Part shown: positions 18,885 to 27,668 of the stretch, one piece after another
Position numbering within the stretch: the first letter of the stretch is position 1
Layout of the letters: each line of letters starts with the position of its first letter
Origin: Dokdonella sp.
Lineage (GTDB): Bacteria > Pseudomonadota > Gammaproteobacteria > Xanthomonadales > Rhodanobacteraceae
DNA: 64,000 bases
NCBI GenBank assembly: GCA_016712865.1
Contig: JADJQH010000002.1
Location: 1,397,800-1,461,799, forward strand
Reading direction: 5' to 3'
Notes under the pieces: model-generated
What the model saw: the letters and a program-made list of their open reading frames with translations, nothing else
Told to the model about the DNA's origin: nothing
Database searches by the model: none
Made by a program: the position numbers and the translations under genes

Positions 18885-19328
18885 ATGGCAAGCATTCTCG
18901 TCCTGCATGGGCCCAACCTCAACCTGCTCGGCAGCCGCGAGCCGGACGTGTACGGCCGCACCAGTCTGGCTGTGATCGATGCCGCCCTGGCGGAGCGGGC
19001 GCGGCAGGCCGGGCATGCCCTTGCCAGTTTCCAGTCCAATGCCGAGCATGCCCTGATCGAACGGGTGCAGGCGGCGGCGCACGATGGCACCGACTGGATC
19101 CTGATCAACCCGGCCGGCTACACCCACACCAGCGTGGCCCTGCGCGATGCGCTGGCGGCGGTGGCCATTCCCTTCATCGAGGTGCACCTGTCCAACGTGC
19201 ACGCACGCGAGGCGTTCCGTCGACAGTCGTATTTCAGTGACATCGCCGCCGGCGTCATCTGCGGTTTCGGTGCCGACAGTTATTCCCTGGCGCTGGACGC
19301 GATCCTGCGCCGCCTGGGTTCTCCCTAA
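18885..19328 (+). CDS. aroQ: 3-dehydroquinate dehydratase, type II
   Basis: This enzyme converts 3-dehydroquinate to 3-dehydroshikimate in the shikimate pathway, working as a cytoplasmic dodecamer. The 147-residue product has the family start [18 protein letters not shown] with the catalytic tyrosine in the nearby DVYGRTS loop, [31 protein letters not shown], and the [12 protein letters not shown] segment with the catalytic histidine. I use the ATG at 18885; an in-frame GTG at 18861 adds eight residues without family support. It lies 60 bp upstream of accB, an arrangement conserved in many proteobacteria. Confidence 0.96.
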   Translation: MASILVLHGPNLNLLGSREPDVYGRTSLAVIDAALAERARQAGHALASFQSNAEHALIERVQAAAHDGTDWILINPAGYTHTSVALRDALAAVAIPFIEVHLSNVHAREAFRRQSYFSDIAAGVICGFGADSYSLALDAILRRLGSP

Positions 19329-19388
19329 CGCATTCCCTTCAACCCGGCAACGCGCGTGGTCGCGCTGCCGCCCGTCAAGGCCATTCCC

Positions 19389-19865
19389 ATGGATCTACGC
19401 AAGATCAAGAAGCTCATCGACCTGCTGGAAGAGTCCAACCTTTCGGAACTGGAGATCAAGGAAGGCGAGGAAATCGTCCGTCTTTCGCGCTACCCGAAGA
19501 ACATGACGCCGGCCATGGCGCAGCCGCTTGCAGCGCCACCGGCAGTGAGCCACGCCGCAGCCGCACCGGCACCGGTGGCAGCCAGCGCCGGCCCCGCGCC
19601 TGCGGCGAGCCCCGCTGCCGACCTTCCCGCAGGCAACACCGTGCGTTCGCCCATGGTCGGCACCTTTTACGCCTCGGCCAATCCCGATGCGCCGCCATTC
19701 GTGAAAGTCGGCCAGAAGGTCAAGGTCGGCGACACCCTCGGCATCATCGAAGCCATGAAGATGTTCAACCAGATCGAAGCCGATGTGGCCGGTACCGTGC
19801 TGGCGGTGCTGGTGGAAAGCGGTCACCCGGTGGAATTCGACGAACCGTTGTTTGTGATTGGCTGA
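19389..19865 (+). CDS. accB: Biotin carboxyl carrier protein of acetyl-CoA carboxylase
   Basis: AccB carries biotin between the carboxylase and transferase parts of acetyl-CoA carboxylase, the first step of fatty acid synthesis. The start [16 protein letters not shown], a long Ala/Pro linker (about residues 48-85) and the biotinyl domain with [12 protein letters not shown] (the lysine is biotinylated) are all present. Length (158) is normal. accB and accC are usually adjacent and co-transcribed. Here they are separated by a 440-bp element carrying an S23 gene. Confidence 0.97.
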   Translation: MDLRKIKKLIDLLEESNLSELEIKEGEEIVRLSRYPKNMTPAMAQPLAAPPAVSHAAAAPAPVAASAGPAPAASPAADLPAGNTVRSPMVGTFYASANPDAPPFVKVGQKVKVGDTLGIIEAMKMFNQIEADVAGTVLAVLVESGHPVEFDEPLFVIG

Positions 19866-20309
19866 ACAGCCGGGAATGGGGAATGGAGAATGGGGAATCG
19901 TTCAAGCGGGCCCACGAACGGCTCGAAGTTTGGCGAGACGCCATGACTCTTGTCGAGAAGGCTAATGGCTTGACGTCGGATTTTCCGGCCGATGAACGAT
20001 TCGGATTGACTGCGCAGATTCGCCGCTCTGCCGTCAGCATCCCAACCAACATCGCAGAAGGAGCCGCGCGTCGATCTACCCAGGAGTACCTTCGGTTTCT
20101 CTCCATTGCGCGCGGTTCGCTCTCAGAAATGTCCACGCAGATCCAGATCGCGTCACGTCTCGGAAACATGAGTCCGGCATTGGAACTTGACGCCTTGATT
20201 GACAGCACTTTCGCCAAACTCACGGCCCTCATGAATGCCTTGAACAAGCGGAGAGACTGAAGATGACCGCCGCTTCAAACCCATTCCCCATTCCCCATTC
20301 CCGATTCCC
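19866..20309. mobile_element. GGGAAT-arm element carrying a four-helix-bundle (S23) gene, inserted between accB and accC
   Basis: The left arm (CCGGGAATGGGGAATGGAGA from about 19870) begins directly after the accB stop. The right arm (CCATTCCCCATTCCCGATTC...) ends flush against the accC ATG. Between them is a complete S23 gene, whose start codon is part of the left arm. The left junction GGGGAATCGTTCAAGCG closely matches the core border of the gene-less elements at 26.1 and 27.5 kb (GGGGAATCGCTCAAGCG, GAGAATCGCTCAGGCG). No target-site duplication is obvious. Confidence 0.65.
19883..20260 (+). CDS. Four-helix-bundle protein of the S23 (23S rRNA intervening sequence) family
   Basis: The 125-residue product has the family core [18 protein letters not shown], the [21 protein letters not shown] segment and [16 protein letters not shown]. 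Relatives are encoded in rRNA intervening sequences and, as bAvd, beside diversity-generating retroelements. They bind nucleic acid, but no cellular function is established. The ATG lies inside the left GGGAAT arm of the element, and the GGGA runs upstream may serve as ribosome site. No reverse transcriptase is nearby. Whether it helps move or maintain the repeat family is an inference raised in the findings. Confidence 0.9.
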   Translation: MENGESFKRAHERLEVWRDAMTLVEKANGLTSDFPADERFGLTAQIRRSAVSIPTNIAEGAARRSTQEYLRFLSIARGSLSEMSTQIQIASRLGNMSPALELDALIDSTFAKLTALMNALNKRRD

Positions 20310-21671
20310 ATGCTAGACAAAATCGTCATCGCCAATCGCGGCGAAATCGCCTTGCGCATCCTGCGTGCCTGCCATGTGCTCGGCATCAAGACCGTGGCCG
20401 TGCATTCCACGGTTGATCGCAACCTCAAGCATGTCGGCATGGCCGATGAGTCGGTTTGCATCGGTCCGGCGCCTGCGGCGGAGAGTTATCTCAACGTACC
20501 GGCGATCATTGCCGCGGCCGAGGTCACCGACGCCCAGGCCATACATCCCGGTTACGGGTTTCTTTCCGAGAACGCGGATTTCGCCGAGCGCGTGGAGCAG
20601 TCCGGTTTCATCTTCATCGGTCCGCGCGCCGACACCATCCGCATGATGGGCGACAAGGTCGAAGCGATCCGCGCCATGAAATCGGCCGGGGTGCCTTGCG
20701 TGCCAGGATCGGGCGGGCCGCTCGGCGATGACATCGTCGAGAACACGCGCATCGCGCGCGACATCGGCTACCCGGTGATCATCAAGGCAGCCGGTGGTGG
20801 TGGTGGTCGCGGCATGCGCGTGGTGCACACCGAGGCGCATCTGGGCAATGCCATCGGCATGACCAAGACCGAAGCCAAGGCCGCGTTCGGCAACGATCAG
20901 GTGTACATGGAGAAATTCCTGGAGAACCCGCGCCACGTGGAAATCCAGGTGCTCGCCGACGGACAAGGCAACGCCATCCATCTGGGCGAGCGTGATTGCT
21001 CGATGCAGCGTCGCCACCAGAAGGTGGTCGAGGAAGCACCCGCCCCCGGCATCAGCGAAGACGCGCGCCAGGCGATCGGCAAGGTTTGCGTCGATGCCTG
21101 CCTGCGCATCGGTTATCGCGGCGCCGGCACCTTCGAATTCCTCTACGAGGATGGCCGCTTCTACTTCATCGAGATGAACACGCGCATCCAGGTGGAGCAT
21201 CCGGTCACCGAGATGATCACCGGCGTGGACCTGGTGCGTGAGCAATTGCTGATTGCCGCGGGCGAAAAACTTTCCATTCGCCAGGAAGACATCCACATCA
21301 CCGGCCACGCCATCGAATGCCGCATCAATGCCGAAGATCCGGACACCTTCATGCCCAGTCCGGGCCTGGTCAAGCGCTTCCTCGCCGCCGGCGGCCCCGG
21401 CGTGCGTACCGATACCCACATCTACGACGGCTACCGCATTCCACCCAACTACGATTCCATGATCGGCAAGCTGATCGTGCACGGGCGTGACCGCGCCACC
21501 GCCGTCGCGCGCATGCGCCAGGCGCTGGCCGAAGTGGTGATCGAAGGCGTCAAGACCAACCTGCCGCTGCAGATGCGCATCATGTCCGACGGCGGCTTCC
21601 ACAGCGGCGGCATGAATATCCATTACCTGGAAAAACGCATCGCCGAGAGCCGCGAATCGAGAATGGCTTGA
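20310..21671 (+). CDS. accC: Biotin carboxylase subunit of acetyl-CoA carboxylase
   Basis: AccC carboxylates the biotin of AccB using ATP and bicarbonate. The 453-residue product starts [20 protein letters not shown] and has the ATP-grasp glycine loop [10 protein letters not shown], the [16 protein letters not shown] and [19 protein letters not shown] segments, and the catalytic [16 protein letters not shown]. The GGGAAT element ends at the base before the ATG, so the usual Shine-Dalgarno position is filled with ATTCCCGATTCCC. Translation may therefore depend on an unusual leader or on upstream transcription from accB. Confidence 0.97.
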   Translation: MLDKIVIANRGEIALRILRACHVLGIKTVAVHSTVDRNLKHVGMADESVCIGPAPAAESYLNVPAIIAAAEVTDAQAIHPGYGFLSENADFAERVEQSGFIFIGPRADTIRMMGDKVEAIRAMKSAGVPCVPGSGGPLGDDIVENTRIARDIGYPVIIKAAGGGGGRGMRVVHTEAHLGNAIGMTKTEAKAAFGNDQVYMEKFLENPRHVEIQVLADGQGNAIHLGERDCSMQRRHQKVVEEAPAPGISEDARQAIGKVCVDACLRIGYRGAGTFEFLYEDGRFYFIEMNTRIQVEHPVTEMITGVDLVREQLLIAAGEKLSIRQEDIHITGHAIECRINAEDPDTFMPSPGLVKRFLAAGGPGVRTDTHIYDGYRIPPNYDSMIGKLIVHGRDRATAVARMRQALAEVVIEGVKTNLPLQMRIMSDGGFHSGGMNIHYLEKRIAESRESRMA

Positions 21672-21705
21672 AGGCCGGGATTCGGGATTCGAGGATCTGC
21701 TTGTC

Positions 21706-21833
21706 CCCTCTCCCGCTGGCGGGAGAGGGTTGGGGTGAGGGTGGTGCAGGACGCAAGCGCACGCCTTCGCACACGCTGGAACCCCCACCCTCACCCGCGC
21801 CTTTGGCGCGACCTCTCCCGCCAGCGGGAGAGG
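21706..21833. repeat. CCTCTCCCGC...GGGTGAGGG palindromic repeat
   Basis: CCCCTCTCCCGCTGGCGGGA, GAGGGTTGGGGTGAGGGTGG, a spacer, and the inverted half (CCACCCTCACCCGC...CTCTCCCGCCAGCGGGAGAG) form a long inverted repeat. The same family recurs at 32.6-32.9, 49.5, 53.7-54.3 and 55.5 kb. Confidence 0.8.
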
Positions 21834-21879
21834 TGATTCAAGGCACGGTGCTCCGGGCCGGGACATGCATTGAAGTGTC

Positions 21880-22057
21880 AGGATTCGAGAATCGTGAATG
21901 GCCTGAGGGCCGGGAATCGGGATTGGGGAATGGTTGCAAGGCCGAGAGTCGGGAATCGGGAATAGGGAATAGGGAATCGTGAAAGACAAGAACAAGAGCA
22001 AGGGCGAGGCGCGTTCCGCTTCAACTATTCCCCACTCCCCATTCCCGACTCCCGGCT
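21880..22057. repeat. GGGAAT paired-arm element overlapping the 5' end of prmA
   Basis: Single arms (CGGGAATCGGGATTGGGGAA) are followed by a full element: GGGAATAGGGAATAGGGAAT (from about 21957), a core GTGAAAGACAAGAACAAGAG onward, then CCCCACTCCCCATTCCCGAC ending about 22055. The core is the reverse complement of the core of the next element (22938-23127). prmA is therefore bracketed by two copies in opposite orientation. Confidence 0.85.
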
Positions 22058-22977
22058 TCATCGAACTCTCCCTCAGCCTGCGCGCCGATCAGCAGGAGAG
22101 CGTGGAGGCGGCGCTTGAGGACGTCGGCGCATTGGCGGTGACCTTGCTCGATGCCGATGCCGATACCAGCAACGAGCAGGCCATCCTCGAACCCGGCGTT
22201 GGCGAAACGCCCTTGTGGTCGCAGATCGTGCTGACGGCGCTGTTCGAAGCGGACACCGATCGCAGCGGCCTGCTGCTGGTTCTCGCTGAATTGTTGCCGG
22301 ATCTTGATCCCGCGCAGATCACGTTCCGCGAAGTCGCCGACCAGGACTGGACGCGGGTGTGGATGGACCAGTTCAAGCCCATGCAGTTTGGCCGCAGGCT
22401 GTGGGTGTATCCGTGGAACATCGAGCCGCCGCAATCTGCCGACAACGTCTTTATTCGTCTGGATCCCGGCCTGGCCTTCGGCACCGGCACGCACCCCACG
22501 ACGGCGCTGTGCCTGGAATGGTTGGATCGCATGGATCTTGCCGGCAAGTTCATCATCGACTACGGATGCGGTTCCGGCATTCTCGCCATTGCCGCCGCCC
22601 TGCTCGGCGCAAGCCAGGTGCAGGGCGTGGACAATGATCCGCAAGCCATCGAATCGAGCCTGAGCAATGCGATGCGCAACGGCGTGGCCGAACGCATCAG
22701 CCTGCACCTGCCGGGCGCGGAAGATCCCGCACCCGTCGACCTGCTGGTCGCCAACATCCTTGCCGGCCCGCTGCACACACTGGCCCCAGTGTTTGCCGCG
22801 CGCCTCAAACCCGGTGGACGCATGGCCTTGTCGGGAATCCTGCACGGACAGCATGTGGAACTGCTCGAACGTTATGCCGAGTGGTTCGACGATCTGGTCG
22901 TGAGTCAACGGGACGACTGGGTGCGGATTGAGGGGATACGGGCCGGGAATCGGGAATGGAGAGTGGGGAATAGTTGA
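21979..22977 (+). CDS. prmA: Ribosomal protein L11 methyltransferase PrmA with repeat-encoded ends
   Basis: PrmA trimethylates ribosomal protein L11 with S-adenosylmethionine. The SAM-binding site IIDYGCGSGILAIAAALLGA, VDNDPQAIESS and the LLVANILAGPL motif are intact, and the N-terminal L11-binding domain starts FIELSLSLRADQQESVEAAL. The first in-frame start is a GTG at 21979 inside a GGGAAT element, which adds about 26 foreign residues (KDKNKSKGEARSAS...FPTPG) before the family start. The stop is in the next element, giving a repeat-encoded tail GNREWRVGNS. No ATG, GTG or TTG in frame lies closer to the domain. The enzyme core looks functional. Confidence 0.93.
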   Translation: MKDKNKSKGEARSASTIPHSPFPTPGFIELSLSLRADQQESVEAALEDVGALAVTLLDADADTSNEQAILEPGVGETPLWSQIVLTALFEADTDRSGLLLVLAELLPDLDPAQITFREVADQDWTRVWMDQFKPMQFGRRLWVYPWNIEPPQSADNVFIRLDPGLAFGTGTHPTTALCLEWLDRMDLAGKFIIDYGCGSGILAIAAALLGASQVQGVDNDPQAIESSLSNAMRNGVAERISLHLPGAEDPAPVDLLVANILAGPLHTLAPVFAARLKPGGRMALSGILHGQHVELLERYAEWFDDLVVSQRDDWVRIEGIRAGNREWRVGNS

Positions 22978-23127
22978 AGCGGAGCGCGCCTCGCCCTTGC
23001 TCTTGTTCTTGTCTTTCACGATTCCCAATTCTCGGCTTCGCAACCATTCCCTATTCCCTATTCCCTATTCCCTATTCCCTATTCCCTATTCCCTATTCCC
23101 CATTCCCGATTCCCGGCCTTCACCACC
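22938..23127. repeat. GGGAAT paired-arm element between prmA and the DUF3426 gene
   Basis: The left arm (CCGGGAATCGGGAATGGAGA) encodes the end of PrmA. The core (TTGAAGCGGAGCGCGCC...TTGTCTTTCACGATTC) is inverted relative to the 21.9 kb copy. The right side carries an unusually long run of ATTCCCN heptads. Confidence 0.85.
23046..23115. repeat. Heptanucleotide microsatellite (ATTCCCT)n
   Basis: Seven perfect ATTCCCT units (23046-23094) are followed by one ATTCCCC and two ATTCCCG units. It lies 26 bp upstream of the DUF3426 gene start and is the longest uninterrupted run of this heptad in the window. Confidence 0.9.
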
Positions 23128-23140
23128 TACAATCCCCACC

Positions 23141-23935
23141 ATGTACAGCCAATGCCCGGAATGCATGACGATCTTCAAGCTCGGCGGTGCCGAGCTTGCC
23201 GCTGCGCATGGCAGCGTGCGCTGTTCGCACTGCAACGCGATTTTTGATGCGCTGCCGAGCCTGAGCGAGCAGCTTCCGCCCGAGCCGATCGGCAAGTTGC
23301 CACGGCATGCCACTCAAGCCGCACCGCCGCAGTTGGACCTGCCGGTGTTCCGGCCCAATCGCGGCGATCAAGGCGCGCTGTTTGCCGATCCGCAGGATCG
23401 ATCGCGCACGCACGAGCGACCGGCTTCGGTTCCGCAGTTCACGCGCAGGCACCGGCCACGCCAGGCCGGTGGCAATGGTCGCTGGGTGCTGGGCTCATTC
23501 GTGCTGCTGCTGCTTTTGGGCGGCGAGATTGCATGGGCCAAGCGCAGCCTGTGGCTGGATGATTCTGGTTTGCGACCGATGCTCGAGGATGTCTGCGCCA
23601 ACCTGCATTGCCAGCTGCCGCTGCGCCGCGATGACAACCTCCTGCAACTGGCCTCGCGCGACATCCGTCCACATCCCTCGGTTGCCGGCGCCCTGATCAT
23701 TTCCGCGACCCTGCAGAATGTCGCCGACTTCGCCCAGCCCTTCCCGACCGTCGAGATCACCCTTTCCAACCTGGACGAACAGCGCATCGCCATGCGCCGC
23801 TTCCGCCCCGGCGAATACGTGAACGATCCGCGCAGCCTGGAACGCGGCCTCGCACCGCAAGCCAAGGCTGCGCTCGTGTTCGAAGTGGCGGATCCCGGCA
23901 AGGATGCCGTCGCATTTGAATTCAGCTTCCACTGA
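23141..23935 (+). CDS. Zinc-ribbon (MJ0042-type) and DUF3426 membrane protein
   Basis: The 264-residue protein starts MYSQCPECMTIFKLG, and the CxxC...CSHC pairs (C5, C8, C26, C29 approximately) form the MJ0042 zinc ribbon. A variable linker and one transmembrane helix (FVLLLLLGGEIAWA, about residues 118-135) lead into a periplasmic DUF3426 domain (LRPMLEDVCANLHCQLPLRR to the end). Function is unknown. Its place between prmA and fis is conserved in Xanthomonadales and related orders. The start at 23141 is set by the zinc ribbon; open frame further upstream is heptad repeat. Confidence 0.88.
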   Translation: MYSQCPECMTIFKLGGAELAAAHGSVRCSHCNAIFDALPSLSEQLPPEPIGKLPRHATQAAPPQLDLPVFRPNRGDQGALFADPQDRSRTHERPASVPQFTRRHRPRQAGGNGRWVLGSFVLLLLLGGEIAWAKRSLWLDDSGLRPMLEDVCANLHCQLPLRRDDNLLQLASRDIRPHPSVAGALIISATLQNVADFAQPFPTVEITLSNLDEQRIAMRRFRPGEYVNDPRSLERGLAPQAKAALVFEVADPGKDAVAFEFSFH

Positions 23936-24166
23936 GTTCCCGCCAACACCGTGAAGTGGCTCGCGTGTGCGCGGCAATCACCCCATCCGGCAAAACGCGC
24001 GCTGAAACAGACCCGCATTGCAGCAATGCGCGGCATTTCGCGCAATCAGTCGTTGTCGGTACTTATCAAGCGAAGCGGCCAGCGCTATGATGACCGACCC
24101 GCGTAATCGAAATTGCATTTGCGCGGACCTTGCCGTGATTCAACCTGACCTCGGGGATCCGCTCCA

Positions 24167-24445
24167 GTGAATGCCGTCAGCATGCTGCGCGCAGAAGATG
24201 CACAGGAAGTCGTCTTGCAACCCGCATTGGGCGAATGCGTCTCGCGGGCGGTGCGCCGCTATCTTGCGGACGTCGATTCGCAACCCTCGGAAGGCCTGCA
24301 TGCGCTGGTCGTTGGCGAGGTCGAGTTGTCGATGCTGCGTGAGGTGCTGTCCTGGTACGGCGGCAACCAGAGCCGGGCTGCGGCTGCGCTCGGTATCAAC
24401 CGCGCCACCTTGCGCAAGAAGCTCCAGCACTACGGCTTGAGCTGA
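24167..24445 (+). CDS. fis: DNA-binding protein Fis
   Basis: Fis is a small nucleoid-associated dimer that bends DNA and activates rRNA and other promoters. The 92-residue product has the C-terminal helix-turn-helix [22 protein letters not shown] and a final QHYGLS typical of Fis. The start is taken as GTG at 24167; an ATG at 24182 is possible, and neither has a strong ribosome site. It lies in the conserved prmA-DUF3426-fis-purH order. Confidence 0.93.
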   Translation: MNAVSMLRAEDAQEVVLQPALGECVSRAVRRYLADVDSQPSEGLHALVVGEVELSMLREVLSWYGGNQSRAAAALGINRATLRKKLQHYGLS

Positions 24446-24539
24446 AGCCGGCGCGGATTCGGGCCCGGGCAGGAATATCCGCCGGGCGCCCGCTTCATGG
24501 CTATACTGCGCGACCGTCCAATGGTTAGCGGCTGCTGCA

Positions 24540-26117
24540 ATGTTTGAAAGCTCACTGGTTCCCGTTCGTCGAGCCTTGCTCAGCGTTTCCGACAAGTCCG
24601 GTTTGCAGGATTTCGCGCGCGGCCTCGATGCCCTCGGCATCAACCTCATTTCCACCGGCGGAACGGCGCAGAGCCTGCGCGAGGCGCGTTTGCCGGTTGC
24701 CGAAGTCAGCGCCTTGACCGGCTTTCCCGAGATCATGGACGGCCGCGTCAAGACCCTGCATCCGGTCGTGCATGCCGGCCTGCTCTGCCGACGCGGTACC
24801 GACGACGAAGTGATGCAGGAACACGGCATCAGCCCCATCGACTTGCTCGTGGTCAACCTGTATCCCTTCGAGGCGGTCACCGCGCAACCCGATTGCAGCC
24901 TGGTCAAGGGCATCGAGCACATCGACATTGGCGGTCCTGCCATGTTGCGCGCGGCAGCCAAGAACCATGATCACGTGGTGGTGGTTTGCGATCCCGCCGA
25001 CTATGCGGAAGTGCTGGAGGCGCTGGCCCAGGGTGGTTCGGCATTGAACCTGCGCCGTCGCCTGGCGGCGAAGGCGTTTGCGCATACCGCGCGCTACGAT
25101 GGCCGCGTTGCCAATTGGCTGGGCGCGCGCGTACACGGTGGTTCGACGGAGCCGTTTGCTCCCAGCCTGCACCTGTCTTTCGAGCGCAAGCAGTTGCTGC
25201 GCTATGGCGAGAATCCGCACCAGTCCGGCGCCCTTTATGTCGAGAGCAATGCGCCAGCCGGCACCATCGCGCGTTCCGAGTTGCTGGCCGGCAAGGAACT
25301 GTCCTTCAACAACATCGCCGATGCCGATGCCGCGCTCGAATGCGTCAAGGCTTTCCAGCGCACGCCGGCCTGCGTCATCGTCAAGCACGCCAATCCCTGT
25401 GGCGTGGCCTTGGCCGCAAGCGCCGGCAAGGCGTATGAACTGGCCTACGCGTGTGATCCGGTTTCCGCATTCGGCGGCATCATCGCCTTCAACCATCGCC
25501 TGGACGAGTCCACCGCTGCGGCCATCCTCGAGCGCCAGTTTGTCGAAGTCGTGATTGCACCGGCGGTCGATGAAGCCGCGTTGGCACTGTTTGCGCAGAA
25601 ACCCAATGTGCGCGTGCTGGCCACCGGAGAGTGGCCCGAACAGGCAGCGCAATCGACCGACTACAAGCGCATTGCCGGTGGCCTGCTGGCCCAGGACGCC
25701 GATCGCGACACCTTGATGTTGAGCGATCTGAAAGTGGTCTCGAAGCGCGTGCCCGACACCGATGAATTGCGCGACCTTCTGTTTGCCTGGCATGTGGCCA
25801 TGTTCGTCAAGTCCAACGCCATCGTCTATGCGCGCGACAGCCGCACCATCGGCATCGGCGCGGGCCAGATGAGCCGCGTGATCAGCGCGCGCATCGCCGC
25901 CATCAAGGCCGAAGAAGCGGGACTTGCCGTACGCGGCTGCGTGATGGCCTCGGATGCGTTCTTCCCATTCCGCGACAGCATCGATGCGGCAGCCGCCGCC
26001 GGCATCCGCGCCGTCATCCAGCCCGGCGGCTCCATGCGCGACAAGGAAGTGATCGCCGCCGCCGACGAAAACGACATGGCCATGGTGTTCACCGGCGTAA
26101 GGCATTTCAGGCATTAG
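24540..26117 (+). CDS. purH: Bifunctional AICAR transformylase / IMP cyclohydrolase
   Basis: PurH carries out the last two steps of IMP synthesis. The N-terminal MGS-like cyclohydrolase domain ([43 protein letters not shown]) and the C-terminal transformylase domain ([51 protein letters not shown]) are complete. Length 525 is normal. A TATACT hexamer at about 24502 may belong to its promoter. It is followed by purD with a GGGAAT element in between. Confidence 0.98.
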   Translation: MFESSLVPVRRALLSVSDKSGLQDFARGLDALGINLISTGGTAQSLREARLPVAEVSALTGFPEIMDGRVKTLHPVVHAGLLCRRGTDDEVMQEHGISPIDLLVVNLYPFEAVTAQPDCSLVKGIEHIDIGGPAMLRAAAKNHDHVVVVCDPADYAEVLEALAQGGSALNLRRRLAAKAFAHTARYDGRVANWLGARVHGGSTEPFAPSLHLSFERKQLLRYGENPHQSGALYVESNAPAGTIARSELLAGKELSFNNIADADAALECVKAFQRTPACVIVKHANPCGVALAASAGKAYELAYACDPVSAFGGIIAFNHRLDESTAAAILERQFVEVVIAPAVDEAALALFAQKPNVRVLATGEWPEQAAQSTDYKRIAGGLLAQDADRDTLMLSDLKVVSKRVPDTDELRDLLFAWHVAMFVKSNAIVYARDSRTIGIGAGQMSRVISARIAAIKAEEAGLAVRGCVMASDAFFPFRDSIDAAAAAGIRAVIQPGGSMRDKEVIAAADENDMAMVFTGVRHFRH

Positions 26118-26118
26118 A

Positions 26119-26267
26119 GCCGGGAACAGGGAATAGGGAGCGGGGAATCGCTCAAGCGAAGCACGCATCGTCGTTGCTTTTGTTCCTGCTCCCAGACCAT
26201 TCCCGACTCTCCATTCTCCACTCCCGGCTACCAAACCATTCCCGATTCCCCATTCCCGATTCCCGAC
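26119..26267. repeat. GGGAAT paired-arm element between purH and purD
   Basis: The element starts 2 bp after the purH stop (CCGGGAACAGGGAATAGGGA) and has the core GAATCGCTCAAGCGAAGCAC continuing to CTGCTCCCAGACC. A double right arm (ATTCCCGACTCTCC... and ATTCCCGATTCCCCATTCCC) ends just before purD. The core is nearly identical to that of the 27.55 kb copy. Confidence 0.88.
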
Positions 26268-26270
26268 CAA

Positions 26271-27548
26271 ATGAAAATCCTCGTTATCGGCGGCGGTGGC
26301 CGCGAACATGCACTGGCCTGGAAACTGGCGTCGTCCAGGCGAGTCAGCGAGGTGATCGTCGCTCCTGGCAATGCCGGCACCGCGCGCGAGTCGCGCATGC
26401 GCAATGCCGAGGTCGCCGCGGACGACATCGAGGGCTTGCTGGCGTTGGCGAAGCGTGAATCGGTGGCGTTGACCGTGGTCGGTCCGGAGACACCGCTGGT
26501 GCTCGGCATCGTCGACCGCTTTCGCGCCGAAGGACTCGCCTGCTTCGGCCCCCGCAAGATTGCCGCGCAACTGGAAGGCTCCAAGGCGTACGCCAAGTCA
26601 TTCCTGCATCGCCACAACATTCCCACCGCGCGCCACGCGGTTTTCTCGGAGATCAATCCGGCGCTGGCCTATGTGCGCAAGCATGGCGCGCCCATCGTCA
26701 TCAAGGCCGATGGACTCGCGGCGGGCAAGGGCGTGGTGGTGGCGCTGACACTCGGCGATGCCGAACAAGCACTCCACGACATGCTGGGTGCGCACGTCTT
26801 TGGCGATGCTTCCGCACGCGTGGTCATCGAGGAATTCCTCGAAGGCGAGGAAGCCAGCTTCATCGTGATCTCCGACGGCCAACACGCCCTGCCCATGGCG
26901 ACCAGCCAGGATCACAAGCGGGTTGGCGAAGCCGACACCGGACCCAACACCGGCGGCATGGGCGCCTATTCACCCGCGCCCGTGGTCACGCCCGCCATCG
27001 AGCGCCGCATCATGGACGAAGTGATCCGTCCCACCCTGGCCGGCATGGCCAGCGAAGGCGCGCCATTCATCGGCTTCCTCTATGCGGGCCTGATGATCTC
27101 CCGCGACGGCACGCCCAAGGTCATCGAATTCAATGTGCGCTTGGGTGATCCAGAAACGCAACCGATCATGCTGCGCCTGAAGTCGGACCTGTTGGAACTG
27201 ATCGAAGCGGCATTGTCCGGACGCATCCGCGAGGCGCATGCCAGCTGGGACCCGCGACCGGCAATGGCCGTGGTGATGGCAGCCAAGGGTTACCCCGGCA
27301 AGGTGCGCGTGGGCGATGAAATCGAGGGACTGGATGGTCCATGCGGAACGGAGGTGAAGGTTTTCCACGCCGGCACACGGCTAGTCGCAGGCAAGGTGGT
27401 CAGTGCCGGTGGTCGCGTGTTGACGGTTTGTGGACTCGGTGCGGATTTCTCCGCTGCCCGCAAGCATGCCTACGCCGCCGTGGACAAGATCCATTTCGCC
27501 GGCGGCTTCCATCGACGCGATATTGGCCATCGAGCATTGGCGCGATAG
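26271..27548 (+). CDS. purD: Phosphoribosylamine-glycine ligase (GAR synthetase)
   Basis: PurD joins phosphoribosylamine and glycine using ATP, the second step of purine synthesis. The start MKILVIGGGGREHALAWKLA, the ATP-grasp segments KADGLAAGKGVVVA and EEFLEGEEASFIV, and DHKRVGEADTGPNTGGMGAYSP are intact, as is the C-terminal GRVLTVCG region. Length 425 is normal. The ATG lies 4 bp past the preceding GGGAAT element, whose C-rich right arm replaces any Shine-Dalgarno sequence. Confidence 0.97.
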   Translation: MKILVIGGGGREHALAWKLASSRRVSEVIVAPGNAGTARESRMRNAEVAADDIEGLLALAKRESVALTVVGPETPLVLGIVDRFRAEGLACFGPRKIAAQLEGSKAYAKSFLHRHNIPTARHAVFSEINPALAYVRKHGAPIVIKADGLAAGKGVVVALTLGDAEQALHDMLGAHVFGDASARVVIEEFLEGEEASFIVISDGQHALPMATSQDHKRVGEADTGPNTGGMGAYSPAPVVTPAIERRIMDEVIRPTLAGMASEGAPFIGFLYAGLMISRDGTPKVIEFNVRLGDPETQPIMLRLKSDLLELIEAALSGRIREAHASWDPRPAMAVVMAAKGYPGKVRVGDEIEGLDGPCGTEVKVFHAGTRLVAGKVVSAGGRVLTVCGLGADFSAARKHAYAAVDKIHFAGGFHRRDIGHRALAR

Positions 27549-27549
27549 T

Positions 27550-27667
27550 CGGGAATGGGGAATAGAGAATCGCTCAGGCGAAGCACGCTTCGTGGTTGCT
27601 TCTGCTCCCAGACCATTCCCGATTCCCCATTCTCCGTTCCCGGCTTCACAATCCCCAATCCCGAATC
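27550..27667. repeat. GGGAAT paired-arm element after purD
   Basis: It begins 2 bp after the purD stop. The left arm is CGGGAATGGGGAATAGAGAA, and the core TCGCTCAGGCGAAGCACGCT onward matches the purH-purD copy with a 6-bp gap. The right arm ends about 27660 and abuts the REP-type element at 27669. Confidence 0.87.
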
Positions 27668-27668
27668 C

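Noticed and set aside
19883-20260. Diversity-generating retroelement accessory gene (Avd)
   Set aside because: The protein is related in fold, but no reverse transcriptase, template repeat or variable repeat is present nearby.
20313-22061. 582-codon frame opposite accC
   Set aside because: Antisense to AccC with the same bias effect; its ends are translations of GGGAAT repeats.
23046-23115. CRISPR-like or rRNA-linked repeat
   Set aside because: A perfect 7-bp tandem without spacers is a microsatellite that belongs to the GGGAAT element arm.
24552-26570. 672-codon frame opposite purH and the start of purD
   Set aside because: Antisense shadow of PurH; crosses a repeat element and shows no domain.
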